From Mesorhizobium sp. M7A.F.Ca.US.008.03.1.1 (GTDB taxonomy: Bacteria; Pseudomonadota; Alphaproteobacteria; Rhizobiales; Rhizobiaceae), in assembly GCF_003997495.1 (NCBI RefSeq), contig NZ_RZRU01000020.1, positions 1-64,000 on the forward strand: a stretch of 64,000 nucleotides of DNA. Direction: 5' to 3'. Within the stretch, counting starts at the first letter, position 1, and each line of letters starts with the position of its first letter. A model generated the notes under the pieces. The model was not told the origin of the DNA. It was given only the letters and a program-made list of their open reading frames with translations, and searched no databases. This document shows positions 33,846-43,382 of this stretch, piece after piece. The position numbers and the translations under genes were made by a program.

Positions 33846-34872
33846 AATGTCACCGATTCGTGCCGTGCTGATCCTATCGGTGTCGGCAGCGGTCGTTTCC
33901 GCTTGTGCATCGAAGAAGGTGCCGCCGCCTGAGATTTCCTATGACGCTGCCGACTTCAAACCGGCCGCGATCGAAAAGGCGCCGGAGAGGCCGATTAGAA
34001 TTGTCGAGGTGCCAAAACCACTGCCGCTGCCTGGCCAAATGCAGCCCGAGCCCGGCAAGGCCGAGGACAAGCGCCCCCCTGAAGAACGCGTCGCTGATGC
34101 CAACAAAGCCGCGACCCAGCAACCCACCAAGTACGGGTATGTTAATGCCGTGCAAGTCTACCCCTTCACCGATGGCGCGCTTTATCAACTCTATGCCGCG
34201 CCGGAGCGCGTGACCGACATCGCTCTGCAGCCGGGCGAGAAACTAACCGCCGTGTCGGCTGGCGACACCGTGCGCTGGGTCATTGGCGATACCGCAAGCG
34301 GCACCGGTGACAATCAGCGCACCCATGTTCTGGTAAAACCCTTCGCGCCGGGTCTTGCCACCAATGTCGTCATTACGACGGACCGGCGGACCTATCATTT
34401 GCAGCTTCAAAGCACCGAGAAGACCGCAATGGCGGCAATCTCCTGGACCTACAGCCAAGACCAGATCATCGCGCTTCGCCAGCGCAATGCTCAAGCCGAG
34501 GCAGTTACACCGGTCGCGTCGAATATCGCGCTCGAAAACCTTCGCTTTCGCTACTCAATCAGTGGCGACACACCGCCCTGGAGACCGACGCGAGCCTTCG
34601 ACGACGGCAGCAAGGTCTATATTGAGTTCCCTCGTCGCATAGATCAGGGCGAGGCGCCACCACTCTTCATCGTCGGCGCAGATGGGAGCAGCGAGCTCGT
34701 CAACTATCGCGTGCGCGGCAACTATTACATCGTCGATCGGCTCTTCGCCGCGGCCGAACTTCGCCTCGGCACCAAGCGGCAGCAGGTGATCCGCATCAGC
34801 AGGATTGACGGCAGGCAACCGCAACGGCGGATCTCGCTCTTTCGCGGCAGCCGGCGAGGTGAGGACTCATGA
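33835..34872 (+). CDS. trbG: TrbG, VirB9-like outer-membrane core protein
   Basis: 345 residues. Lipoprotein-type signal (AVLILSVSAAVVSACAS), an amino-terminal beta domain and the VirB9 carboxyl domain (NLRFRYSISGDTPPWRPTRAFDDGSK, VNYRVRGNYYIVDRLF). Overlaps trbF by 11 nt; an alternative ATG at 33847 would avoid this. Confidence 0.95.
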   Translation: MKGKMSPIRAVLILSVSAAVVSACASKKVPPPEISYDAADFKPAAIEKAPERPIRIVEVPKPLPLPGQMQPEPGKAEDKRPPEERVADANKAATQQPTKYGYVNAVQVYPFTDGALYQLYAAPERVTDIALQPGEKLTAVSAGDTVRWVIGDTASGTGDNQRTHVLVKPFAPGLATNVVITTDRRTYHLQLQSTEKTAMAAISWTYSQDQIIALRQRNAQAEAVTPVASNIALENLRFRYSISGDTPPWRPTRAFDDGSKVYIEFPRRIDQGEAPPLFIVGADGSSELVNYRVRGNYYIVDRLFAAAELRLGTKRQQVIRISRIDGRQPQRRISLFRGSRRGEDS

Positions 34873-36083
34873 TCGAAAATTCCCGCTCTGGCATCCCGCC
34901 GAAACTGGATCCCGAGGAACTGCAGCTTCGGGCCTCTCCCCGCCGCGTGGTGCGGTTCAGGCGCGGTGTGATCATCGCGATCGCAGCGCTCGGATCCGGC
35001 GCTGTCTTCGGCGTTACCATGATCGCCCTCCAGGGGCCGGCCCTTCGCATCAGGGATCAGGCGGAAGATCTCTACAACACTGAGCGCAAACCAACCGCCG
35101 AGGGGCTCGATACGCTTCCCCATGACTATTCCGGCATGAAGCCGAAGCCTCCCGTCCTTGGGCTACCTTTGCCGGGCGACCTCGGCCGCCCCATCCTCGA
35201 GCGGCAGCGCCAGCTCGGCATCGTGCCGGGCCAAGACATCTCGGCCGAGGAGCAGCGTCTAGCGCAGCAGGCGATCGAAGCGCGTGAATCGCGGGTGCTT
35301 TTCCGCGTCGAAAATCGAGCTCAAAAGACAGATGTCGGAGAGAGCGTGCAAACTGCTCAGCATCCATTTGAGGCGCTTCCCCAATCCGAAGCAGGACGCG
35401 CGTCAGCCTCGGTGGCGGCGGCGGAAGGCGACCAGAACAATCAGCAGCGAAAGCTTGATTTTCTCAGCCAGCGGAGCACTGGCGGGATCTACAATCCGCA
35501 TGCGCTGCAGACGCCGATCTCGCCATATCAACTGATGGCTGGCAGCGTGATTGCCGCCAGCCTGATCACCGGCATCAATTCCGATTTGCCGGGCCTTGTC
35601 GTCGCGCAAGTCACCGAAAATGTGCACGACACGGTCACGGGCAACATATTGCTGATTCCGCAGGGCTCACGTCTTATCGGCGTCTACGACAGCGTCGTCG
35701 CGTTCGGGCAAAAGCGAGCGCTGCTGGTCTGGCAGCGCATTCTGCTGCCCGACGGCTCGTCGGCCGAAATCGACAATCTGCCCGCGAGCGACACCGCCGG
35801 CTACGCAGGGCTGGAAGACGAAGTCGATTTCCACACTTGGCAGATGATCAAGGGAGTGGCGCTTGCCACATTGCTCGGTGTCGGCACAGAATTCAGCCTC
35901 GGCGAAAACGAGAGCGATCTGGTCAAGGCGATCCGGGAATCAGCCCAGCAGAACGCCAGTCGAGCCGGCCAGCGCATCACCGAAAAAAACCTCAATATCC
36001 AGCCCACCATCGTCGTCCGCCCAGGTTGGCCACTGCGCGTCATCGTGCACAAGGACATCGTGCTGCGGCCATACGCCAGTTGA
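34869..36083 (+). CDS. trbI: TrbI, VirB10-like envelope-spanning protein
   Basis: 404 residues: cytoplasmic tail, one inner-membrane segment (VIIAIAALGSGAVFGVTMIAL), a proline-rich periplasmic linker and the carboxyl VirB10 domain (SPYQLMAGSVIAASLITGINSDLPG, LLIPQGSRLIGVYDSVVAFGQ). Overlaps trbG by 4 nt. Confidence 0.96.
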   Translation: MIENSRSGIPPKLDPEELQLRASPRRVVRFRRGVIIAIAALGSGAVFGVTMIALQGPALRIRDQAEDLYNTERKPTAEGLDTLPHDYSGMKPKPPVLGLPLPGDLGRPILERQRQLGIVPGQDISAEEQRLAQQAIEARESRVLFRVENRAQKTDVGESVQTAQHPFEALPQSEAGRASASVAAAEGDQNNQQRKLDFLSQRSTGGIYNPHALQTPISPYQLMAGSVIAASLITGINSDLPGLVVAQVTENVHDTVTGNILLIPQGSRLIGVYDSVVAFGQKRALLVWQRILLPDGSSAEIDNLPASDTAGYAGLEDEVDFHTWQMIKGVALATLLGVGTEFSLGENESDLVKAIRESAQQNASRAGQRITEKNLNIQPTIVVRPGWPLRVIVHKDIVLRPYAS

Positions 36084-36095
36084 GCAGGAGTTATC

Positions 36096-36338
36096 ATGGC
36101 TGACCTGAAACTTGGAAAACTTCCGGACCGAACAGCTTCGAAGATCACCATTACCGTCAGCGCGGAGCTGAGCCAAACACTCAAGGAGTATGCTGCACTT
36201 TACCGTCAGACCTATGGTCAGTCTGAAACCGTGGCAGAACTCATCCCTTTCATGCTGGCGGCGTTTCTGGAAGGCGACCGAGCCTTTGCCAAGGCCAGAA
36301 AGGAACGTCTGCCGACGGAGCTTGCCGGAAAATCGTGA
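36096..36338 (+). CDS. DUF2274 protein closing the trb operon
   Basis: 80 residues, MADLKLGKLPDRTASKITITVSAELSQTLKEYAALY, the family pattern of DUF2274. The first half looks like a short ribbon-helix-helix or helical motif. The gene is nearly always at the end of trb operons in these ICEs, 12 nt after trbI. Role unknown. Confidence 0.85.
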   Translation: MADLKLGKLPDRTASKITITVSAELSQTLKEYAALYRQTYGQSETVAELIPFMLAAFLEGDRAFAKARKERLPTELAGKS

Positions 36339-36340
36339 CT

Positions 36341-36410
36341 CCTCCGCTAGGGCAGCTGGAACATTGCCTAGCTGTCGCGACCTACCTGCTCCTCGCGAAG
36401 CATAGGATCA
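36341..36410 (+). pseudogene. Fragment related to the hypothetical gene at 54930
   Basis: About 23 codons read LGQLEHCLAVATYLLLAKHR, close to TELEWCLAVAAYLVIRHGD in the 111-residue protein at 54930-55265. The DNA is also similar over about 35 bp. The remainder is missing, and an IS5-family element lies 250 bp downstream. Confidence 0.4.
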
Positions 36411-36556
36411 AACACCTTGGAATGCAGGTATGCGCAAGAGATGATGTGGAAGGAGATACCGCGCAACAGCCTAAGTTTGCATTTTCGATTTGGTCGGCCG
36501 TGAACTATCCGCAAGCCATTGATCTGGCCTGTTGATTGAGGCGGATAGCGGCTTTG

Positions 36557-36601
36557 GAATTGCAGGATTAGCGGTATTTGGACGCTGTTTTCCTGCAATT
36601 C
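36557..36601. repeat. Perfect inverted repeat left of the IS5-family element
   Basis: GAATTGCAGGA (36557-36567) and TCCTGCAATTC (36591-36601), a 23-nt loop. It lies about 70 bp before the transposase start. Possibly part of the IS left end or a terminator for the trb operon. Confidence 0.5.
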
Positions 36602-36673
36602 GGTTTTGCGATTCCCTTGTGGCGCGGAGCGTGATTCACTCGGTTCGGCGGCGGCGAATCGAGGGGACAGCGA

Positions 36674-38018
36674 ATGTCCAGGCCACGCGAGAAGCGCGAG
36701 ACGGGAGAGCAGGACCTGTTCCGCTCCCGGCTCGACCAAATCATCAACATGAAGCACGAGCTGGTGCGGCTGGCGCAGGCGATCGACTGGCCGGTGCTGG
36801 AGGAGCGTTTCGGCGCCGTCTATTCGGACGGCCCCGGCATGCCGCCGCTGCCGACCCGGCTGATGGCGGGGCTGGCGATCCTCAAGCACACCTTCAACCT
36901 GTCGGATGAGGTGCTGTGCGAGCGCTGGGTGGAGAACCCTTATTTCCAGTATCTCACCGGCGAGACGTTCTTTTGCCATACGCTGCCGTTCGACCGCTCC
37001 TCGATGACGCGTTGGCGCAGCCGTATGGGCGAGGAGCGGATTATGGTGCTGTTGCAGGAGAGCCTCAGCCTCGCGGTCAAGACCGGGGCGATGAAACCGG
37101 CCGACACGCGCCAGGTGATCGTCGACACCACCGTGCAGCCGAAGAACGCCATGTTCCCGACCGACGCCAAGCTCATCCATCGGGCACGCGAACGGCTGGT
37201 GCGGCTGGCCAAGAGGACGGGTCTCCATTTGCGCCAGAGTTATGTGCGGGTCGGCAAGCTGGCGCTGATCAGCCACCAGCGCTATGCCCACGCCAAGCAG
37301 TTCAAGCGGGCCAACAAGGCGCTACGCAAGCTCAAGACCTATCTCGGCCGGACCATTCGCGACATTGGTCGCCAGATCGCCGGCGATCAGGGGCTGGACG
37401 CTGTTCAAATGGCCGCTCTACCAGGCCGCCACCGTTCTCGAGCAACGCCAGCGCCAGCGCGGCCGCAAGATCTACAGCCTGCACGCACACGAGGTGGAAT
37501 GCATCGGCAAGGGCAAGGCGCATGCGCCCTACGAGTTCGGGGTGAAGGTGTCGGTGGCCACCACGCTGAAGCGCTCCAGGGGCGGCCAGTTCGCCCTGCA
37601 TGCAAAAGCACTGCCCGGCAATCCCTATGACGGCCACACGCTGGCAAGCGTCATCCCCGACATGGAAAAGACCATCGGCAACGAGATCGGCCGCATCCTC
37701 GCCGACGCCGGCTATCGCGGCCACAACGCACCGCAGAGCCACAAGCTCAGGGTCTTCACCGCGGGCCAGAAACGCCGCGTCACCCCAGCCATCAAGCGCC
37801 AGATGCGACGGCGGTCGGCGGTCGAGCCCGTCATCGGCCACATCAAGAGCGAACACAGAATGGGCCGCAACTACCTCGCCGGCCAGCAGGGCGACACCCT
37901 CAACGCCATCCTGGCCGCCGCCGGCTACAACTTCTCCCTCCTGCTCAGGTGGCTGAAGGGGTTTTTGTCGCTCTTGATTGCCCTGCTTCAAATCCGGCCG
38001 AAGCCGGTCGCCGCTTAG
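36674..38018 (+). pseudogene. IS5-family transposase, frameshifted
   Basis: Two overlapping frames give one protein of about 447 residues. The first (36674 to about 37400) has LMAGLAILKHTFNLSDEVLCERWVENPYFQYL and the DTTVQPKNAMFPTD catalytic segment; the second (about 37400-38018) has GHTLASVIPDMEKTIGNE, AGYRGH and SAVEPVIGHIKSEHRMGRN with the final Glu. The change is near 37395-37405. Many IS5 elements are translated by programmed frameshift, but here no slippery run is evident, so a mutation is the simpler reading. Weak inverted ends may lie near 36627 and 38038 (GTGA...TCGG type); they are not certain. It sits between trb and fix clusters. Confidence 0.8.
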
Positions 38019-38128
38019 GGCTCGGATTGTTCACGGTCGACGATTTGATGCGGTAGTCGCCTATGAGCGGTCAAAACGAACGCAGCTGGTTCGCCGATCG
38101 ACCAAACGGCGAGCGCACTGTGCTTTGC

Positions 38129-39478
38129 TCAGACCGCCACCGAGTGCCTCGCCGTTCCCCCTTTGAAATATGTATCGAACTTGGCCGCGATGGTTCGAAT
38201 GAAGGGGCGACTTTCAGTCCGTACGAGGAAACTGTCACCATCGAATTCAAGCGCTCGGGCAGGATCGTGGAGTGCGATGGACCTCGAGCGATGAAGGAGC
38301 TGCTCGCCGGCTTTGCCGAACCGCTCCACCAGGTCGACTGCCGAGAAGGCAAAATCACACATCAGCCGCTCGATGATCCAGCCACGGACGCGATCGTCGT
38401 CGGAAAGGGCAACGCCGCGGACGGCAGCCAACCCGCCATCCGCAACCATGCGCCCGTACCCGGCAGTCGAAGCCATGTTCTGCACGTAGCCTTGGCGAAA
38501 ACGACCGATGGACGAAGGGCCAAGTCCGATCAGTGTCGGGCAGCGATCCTCAGTGTAGCCCTGAAAATTGCGATGCAAAACCCCTGCGCGGGCCGCTATG
38601 GCCAGCGCATCGTCGGGCTTCGCGAAATGATCGAGTCCTATTGCCTCATATCCCTTGGCGACAATTGCCCGCGCCGCGAGTTGAGATTGGGCGAAACGCT
38701 CAGTGGGACTCGGCAGCCATGCCTCGTCGATCATCGTCTGATGCTTCTTGAACCAGGGCACATGTGCGTAGCCGAACAGGGCCATCCGGTCTGGCTCCAA
38801 GGTCAGTGCCTGCGCCACCGTGGAACAGATCGTCTCGCGTGTCTGATTCGGGAGCCCGTAGAGCAGGTCCAGATTGACCGATTCGACGCCCCGCGAACGA
38901 ACCCCGTCGACGACTGCCTTGGTCTGCAAAAAACTCTGCTCACGATTAATTGCTTTTTGCACTTGCGGATCGAAATCCTGCACGCCGAGGCTCGCCCGCG
39001 TTACGCCGATTTGAGCAAGTGCATCAAGGCGCGCCTTGTCCATGTCGTTGGTTTCGATTTCGATGCTGACCGTAGCATCCGGGAGAAGGTCGAAGCTGTC
39101 CCGCAAGGCCGCTCCAAGAGCAACCATATCATCGGGCCTCAGAATAGTTGGCGAACCGCCACCGAAGTGGATTGCACGGACATGTGCCTTGCCGCTCACC
39201 AGACCGGCAATCGTGACGATTTCGGCATTCAGCGAGCGCAGATAAGCGGCCACCGGCTCATATTGGTGCGTCTGCTTGGTGTGGCAGGCGCAGAACCAGC
39301 AGAGCTTGTCGCAGTAAGGAATGTGCAGGTACAGCGAGATTTCGTCGCCGCTTTCCAGCGTCTCCAACCAGCCACGGTAAATGGCAGCATCGATCCCCGA
39401 ATGGAAATGCGGCGCCGTCGGATAGCTGGTGTAGCGTGGGACGTTCTCGCTGAGTTTGACAGCTATTTCCGATTGCAT
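38129..39478 (-). CDS. hemN: Oxygen-independent coproporphyrinogen III oxidase HemN
   Basis: 449 residues from ATG at 39478 (MQSEIAVKLSENVPRYTSYP); the earlier in-frame ATG at 39562 has no family match. A radical-SAM enzyme: CDKLCWFC, inside HIPYCDKLCWFCACH, holds the 4Fe-4S cluster that cleaves S-adenosylmethionine. FGGGSPTIL and GLPNQTRETI follow. It converts coproporphyrinogen III to protoporphyrinogen IX without oxygen, supplying heme for the cbb3 oxidase in the nodule. A FixK/FNR-type box lies 55 bp upstream; fnrN is divergent from it. Confidence 0.94.
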   Translation of the reverse strand: MQSEIAVKLSENVPRYTSYPTAPHFHSGIDAAIYRGWLETLESGDEISLYLHIPYCDKLCWFCACHTKQTHQYEPVAAYLRSLNAEIVTIAGLVSGKAHVRAIHFGGGSPTILRPDDMVALGAALRDSFDLLPDATVSIEIETNDMDKARLDALAQIGVTRASLGVQDFDPQVQKAINREQSFLQTKAVVDGVRSRGVESVNLDLLYGLPNQTRETICSTVAQALTLEPDRMALFGYAHVPWFKKHQTMIDEAWLPSPTERFAQSQLAARAIVAKGYEAIGLDHFAKPDDALAIAARAGVLHRNFQGYTEDRCPTLIGLGPSSIGRFRQGYVQNMASTAGYGRMVADGGLAAVRGVALSDDDRVRGWIIERLMCDFAFSAVDLVERFGKAGEQLLHRSRSIALHDPARALEFDGDSFLVRTESRPFIRTIAAKFDTYFKGGTARHSVAV

Positions 39479-39532
39479 CTCGCGTTCACCGTGTTGCCCG
39501 CCGGAACACTGCACGCATCGCTGAAGCAGACC

Positions 39533-39546
39533 CTGATCTCGATCAG
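39533..39546. promoter_or_regulatory. FNR/FixK-type box between hemN and fnrN
   Basis: CTGATCTCGATCAG, a perfect palindrome matching TTGAT-N4-ATCAA except for the outer bases. It is 55 bp from the hemN start and 85 bp from the fnrN start, so it could control both. Confidence 0.7.
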
Positions 39547-39630
39547 CCGCGCTCATGGACAAACCGCCGCAGGATTTCTCTACCCTGGATGGGTATCCTG
39601 CCGGCAGTTAGGATCGGGTAAGGCGAACGC

Positions 39631-40374
39631 ATGACCTTTCGGCAAGACATTCATAGTTCCGGCATTCCTGTTCTTTGCTTCCCTTGCGAGGCACGGCGTC
39701 GCGGTGTCTGCGGTGCGCTCGATCCAGACAATTTGGTTGGGCTCGCCAAGACTTGCTCGCGTCGCCGGATCGAGTCAGGAATGGAGTTGACCGGCGAGGC
39801 ACAGAACGTCGACAGCTACTCCAACGTGCTTTCAGGCGTGGTAAAGCTATCAAAGAGCCTGTCGGATGGGCGCCAGCAGATCGTCGGTCTCCAGTTTGCA
39901 CCGGATTTTCTGGGACGTCCTTTCAAGGAGGAAAGCTCGATCAATGCGGAAGCGGCAACAGCAGTCACGCTGTGTTCGTTTCCGCGAGCGGCCGTCGAAC
40001 GGATGATGAAGGCGTCACGGGAATTCGAGCATCGCCTGCTCAAACAGACGCTGAATGAACTCGATGAGGCGCGCGAGTGGATGGTGACGCTGGGGCGCAA
40101 GACAGCTCCGGAAAAGGTGGCGACTTTTCTCCTCATGATGGCCCGGAATATCGATTCCAGTCTCGATGCGGCTTCCGGGTCGGCCTCCTTCGATCTGCCG
40201 CTGACGCGTGCCGAAATGTCTGATTTCCTTGGAATCACCAGCGAGACCGTGAGCCGCCAACTGACGCGATTGCGGGCTGACGGGGTGATTCGGATTGAGA
40301 ACGCACGCCATGTGACGGTGGACAGCATAAGCCGTCTGGAGAAGCGCTGTGGCGGCGGACGCGAGCGGCCCTAA
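39631..40374 (+). CDS. fnrN: FnrN, oxygen-sensing CRP/FNR-family activator
   Basis: 247 residues. The amino end carries Cys16-x2-Cys19-x7-Cys27 (CFPCEARRRGVC), the pattern of FnrN, plus a Cys near residue 118 (VTLCSFPR), which together would hold an oxygen-labile 4Fe-4S cluster. The middle is a CRP-like beta-roll and the end is a helix-turn-helix (FLGITSETVSRQLTRLRADGVI) with the Glu and Arg that read TTGAT. It should activate hemN and the fix genes under low oxygen. FixK proteins lack these cysteines, so FnrN is the better name. Confidence 0.93.
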   Translation: MTFRQDIHSSGIPVLCFPCEARRRGVCGALDPDNLVGLAKTCSRRRIESGMELTGEAQNVDSYSNVLSGVVKLSKSLSDGRQQIVGLQFAPDFLGRPFKEESSINAEAATAVTLCSFPRAAVERMMKASREFEHRLLKQTLNELDEAREWMVTLGRKTAPEKVATFLLMMARNIDSSLDAASGSASFDLPLTRAEMSDFLGITSETVSRQLTRLRADGVIRIENARHVTVDSISRLEKRCGGGRERP

Positions 40375-40780
40375 GCGGCGAGGCCATGTCGCATGACTCC
40401 GGGGCGGGCCGTGTTTGCCTTTTAATGCGATGTCGCCGCGCCTTCGACGAAGCGGCGTCACGGTTGTCGAGACAAACAGCTTTCGGGCTTTGATAGGAAC
40501 GTGACCAATCGCCAGGTGTGTTTCGGCACATACCGGCGAAGCATGGTCCTTAATCTGCCACGGCTCGGCGGAACGATCGCGTTCGTTTCCAATGGGATCC
40601 GAACAACGTTTGGCAGGGCATCGGCAATAGCATCCAACGCGCGCAGAGCCTCAGCTTTCGCCTCAGCGATCGCGTCTGCGCCCGCCCAACCCAGGGAACG
40701 CCTTCCATGAGGGAGTGAGCCCGCGCTGCGTTCCTCGTTCATTCGCCACCTGCTGATTGCGCCGCACAAAATCGTGCGGC
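40375..40780. other. Intergenic region between fnrN and fixN
   Basis: About 490 bp up to fixN. A minus-strand frame (40458-40787) is open but its product has no motif and it has no good ribosome site. It ends with the FixK box of the next operon. Confidence 0.5.
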
Positions 40781-40794
40781 CTGACATAGATCAG
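40781..40794 (+). promoter_or_regulatory. FNR/FixK-type box upstream of fixN
   Basis: CTGACATAGATCAG, one half-site change from the palindrome TTGAT-N4-ATCAA, 75 bp before fixN, in the usual activator position. Confidence 0.75.
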
Positions 40795-40868
40795 GGCGAG
40801 GGGGCGGCGGCTGCGCGATTAGTGCGCTGCGGATTTGGCATCCACCAGATTCGAGATCGGGATCTGCA

Positions 40869-42488
40869 ATGAAATTCGGCACAGAGATCGTCCTTCTAAG
40901 CGTGTTCGCTTTTGCGGCCCTGGTGGCCGCCGGCTTCGGCGTGGATGAACCTTTCCGCCGACACATGTGGGTGTTGTTCTTCGCAGTGGCTGGTTTCACT
41001 GCGATCCTGTTGCGCAACACGGAGTTCAGGCCAGCAGCTCCGATTGACCCATCCGCTTACATGGATGGTCCGATCCGCTACGGCGCGATCGCCACCGTGT
41101 TCTGGGGTGTCGTCGGCATGCTGGTCGGCGTGGTGATCGCGCTGCAGCTCGCCTACCCCGATCTCAACATCCAGCCCTGGTTCAATTTCGGTCGTTTGCG
41201 GCCGTTGCACACATCCGGTGTCGTTTTCGCCTTCGGCGGCAACGCGCTGCTTTGCACGTCTCTGTATGTCGTGCAGCGCACCTGCCGCGCGCGCCTCTTC
41301 GGCCGTGATCTCGCCTGGTTCGTCTTCTGGGGCTACCAGCTGTTCATCGTCATGGCCGCGACCGGCTACCTGCTCGGCATCACCGAGGGCCGCGAGTACG
41401 CCGAACCCGAATGGTATGTGGATGTCTGGCTGACCATCGTCTGGGTCGCCTACCTCATTCTGTTCCTTGGCACGATCCTGAAGCGCAAGGAACCGCATAT
41501 CTACGTGGCCAACTGGTTCTACCTGTCGTTCATCGTGACCATCGCGATGCTGCATGTGGTCAACAACCTGTCCATACCAGTCTCGTTCCCGGGCTCCAAG
41601 AGCTACTCCGCCTTTTCAGGGGTCCAGGACGCCTTGACGCAATGGTGGTACGGCCACAACGCGGTCGGCTTCTTTCTCACCGCCGGCTTCCTCGGCATGA
41701 TGTATTATTTCGTGCCCAAGCAGGCGAACCGGCCAGTCTATTCGTACCGGCTGTCGATCGTCCATTTCTGGGCTATCATCTTTCTCTACATCTGGGCCGG
41801 GCCGCATCACCTGCACTACACCGCCTTGCCCGATTGGGCGCAGACGCTCGGCATGGTGTTCTCGATCATGCTGTGGATGCCGTCCTGGGGCGGCATGATC
41901 AACGGCCTGATGACGCTGTCCGGCGCCTGGGACAAGCTGCGCACCGATCCGATCATCCGCATGATGGTGATGGCCGTCGCCTTCTATGGCATGTCGACCT
42001 TCGAAGGCCCCATCATGGCGATCCGGGCGGTCAATTCGCTGTCGCATTATACCGACTGGACCATCGGGCACGTCCATTCGGGTGCGCTCGGCTGGGTCGG
42101 CATGATCTCGTTCGGCGCGATCTACTACATGGTCCCGAAGCTCTGGAACCGTCAACGGCTCTACTCGCTGAGGCTCGTCACCTGGCACTTCTGGCTGGCG
42201 ACACTCGGGATCGTCGTCTACGCCGCGGTGATGTGGGTGTCCGGCATCATGCAGGGCCTGATGTGGCGCGAATATGGCGAGCAGGGCTTCCTGGTCTACT
42301 CCTTCGCCGAAACCGTCGCCGCCATGCACCCCTACTATGTCCTGCGCGCCATCGGCGGCGCCATGTACCTCTCCGGCGCCCTGATCATGGCCTGGAACAT
42401 CACCAGGACCATCCTCGGCCACCAGCGCGAGGAGGAGCCGATGCCGAGCCCCGTCGCCATCCGACCTGCGCGATCAGGAGCCAGGTAA
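40869..42488 (+). CDS. fixN: cbb3 oxidase subunit I, FixN/CcoN
   Basis: 539 residues with twelve or more membrane helices. The heme and CuB histidines are visible: RPLHTSGVVFAFGG, YGHNAVGFFLTAGFLGMM, AGPHHLHYTALPDW and TIGHVHSGALGW. It reduces oxygen to water with very high affinity in the bacteroid membrane. First gene of the operon; its stop overlaps fixO by one base. Confidence 0.97.
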   Translation: MKFGTEIVLLSVFAFAALVAAGFGVDEPFRRHMWVLFFAVAGFTAILLRNTEFRPAAPIDPSAYMDGPIRYGAIATVFWGVVGMLVGVVIALQLAYPDLNIQPWFNFGRLRPLHTSGVVFAFGGNALLCTSLYVVQRTCRARLFGRDLAWFVFWGYQLFIVMAATGYLLGITEGREYAEPEWYVDVWLTIVWVAYLILFLGTILKRKEPHIYVANWFYLSFIVTIAMLHVVNNLSIPVSFPGSKSYSAFSGVQDALTQWWYGHNAVGFFLTAGFLGMMYYFVPKQANRPVYSYRLSIVHFWAIIFLYIWAGPHHLHYTALPDWAQTLGMVFSIMLWMPSWGGMINGLMTLSGAWDKLRTDPIIRMMVMAVAFYGMSTFEGPIMAIRAVNSLSHYTDWTIGHVHSGALGWVGMISFGAIYYMVPKLWNRQRLYSLRLVTWHFWLATLGIVVYAAVMWVSGIMQGLMWREYGEQGFLVYSFAETVAAMHPYYVLRAIGGAMYLSGALIMAWNITRTILGHQREEEPMPSPVAIRPARSGAR

Positions 42489-43219
42489 TGGGCTTGATGG
42501 ACAAACACGCAATCATCGAGAAGAACGCCACGCTTCTTCTCGTTGGCTCGCTGCTCGTGGTGACGGTCGGCGGCATCGTCGAGATCGCGCCTCTCTTCTA
42601 TCTCGACAACACGATCGAGAAGGTGGAAGGCATGCGCCCCTATTCGCCGCTCGAACTTGTCGGGCGCAACATCTATATGCGCGAGGGCTGCTACCTCTGT
42701 CATAGCCAGATGATCAGGCCGTTCCGCGACGAAGTTGAGCGCTATGGCCACTACAGCCTGGCTGCCGAGTCCATGTACGATCACCCCTTCCAGTGGGGAT
42801 CGAAGCGCACCGGGCCGGATCTCGCCAGAGTTGGCGACCGCTACTCGAATGCATGGCATGTCGCGCATCTTACCGACCCGCGCTCGGTGGTGCCGGAATC
42901 GATCATGCCGAGCTATGGGTTCCTGAAAGACACGCCGATCGACGTGAAGGATTTCTCGACGCATCTGGTCGCCAACAGGCTTGTAGCCGTCCCTTACACC
43001 GATGACATGATCGCCCACGCCAATGCGGATCTGGCGGCGCAGGCCGATCCCAATGCCGACACATCAGGCCTTGAGGCGCGTTACCCAAAAGCCAAGATCG
43101 GCGACTTCGACGGCAACCCGCAACAGGTCACCGAAATGGATGCCCTGCTCGCCTACCTGCAGATGCTTGGCACACTGGTCGACTTCAAAAATTACGACGA
43201 AGCCGCCGGCTACCGCTGA
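42488..43219 (+). CDS. fixO: cbb3 oxidase subunit II, FixO/CcoO
   Basis: 243 residues: one amino-terminal membrane anchor (LLLVGSLLVVTVGGIVEIAPLF) and one c-type heme site CYLCH. Passes electrons toward FixN. Start MGLMDKHAIIEKNA; the gene overlaps the fixN stop. Confidence 0.97.
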   Translation: MGLMDKHAIIEKNATLLLVGSLLVVTVGGIVEIAPLFYLDNTIEKVEGMRPYSPLELVGRNIYMREGCYLCHSQMIRPFRDEVERYGHYSLAAESMYDHPFQWGSKRTGPDLARVGDRYSNAWHVAHLTDPRSVVPESIMPSYGFLKDTPIDVKDFSTHLVANRLVAVPYTDDMIAHANADLAAQADPNADTSGLEARYPKAKIGDFDGNPQQVTEMDALLAYLQMLGTLVDFKNYDEAAGYR

Positions 43220-43230
43220 GGAGAACGCTG

Positions 43231-43380
43231 ATGACCTACAATTTGATGCGGGCGTTTGCCGACAGCTGGGGCCTGGTTGCGATGGCGCTGTTCTTCGTGG
43301 GGTGCATCGCCTTTGCCCTACGCCCCGGCAGCCGAAGGCTGGCCGACGAAGCGGCCCGCATTCCGCTCGAGGACGAGTGA
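43231..43380 (+). CDS. fixQ: cbb3 oxidase subunit IV, FixQ/CcoQ
   Basis: 49 residues with one membrane helix (GLVAMALFFVGCIAFAL), MTYNLMRAFADSW start, and AGGAGA-type ribosome site (GAGGAG) just upstream. Stabilises the complex. Two bases separate its stop from fixP. Confidence 0.9.
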   Translation: MTYNLMRAFADSWGLVAMALFFVGCIAFALRPGSRRLADEAARIPLEDE

Positions 43381-43382
43381 TC

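Noticed and set aside
38063..39634. 523-codon plus-strand frame
   Set aside because: Antisense to hemN, which has all radical-SAM motifs.
40458..40787. 109-codon minus-strand frame between fnrN and fixN
   Set aside because: No motif or ribosome site; it runs across the FixK box of fixN.
41411..42480. Frame +2 extension upstream of fixO (residues rich in Arg/His)
   Set aside because: Overlaps fixN in another frame; fixO starts at 42488 by family length and anchor helix.
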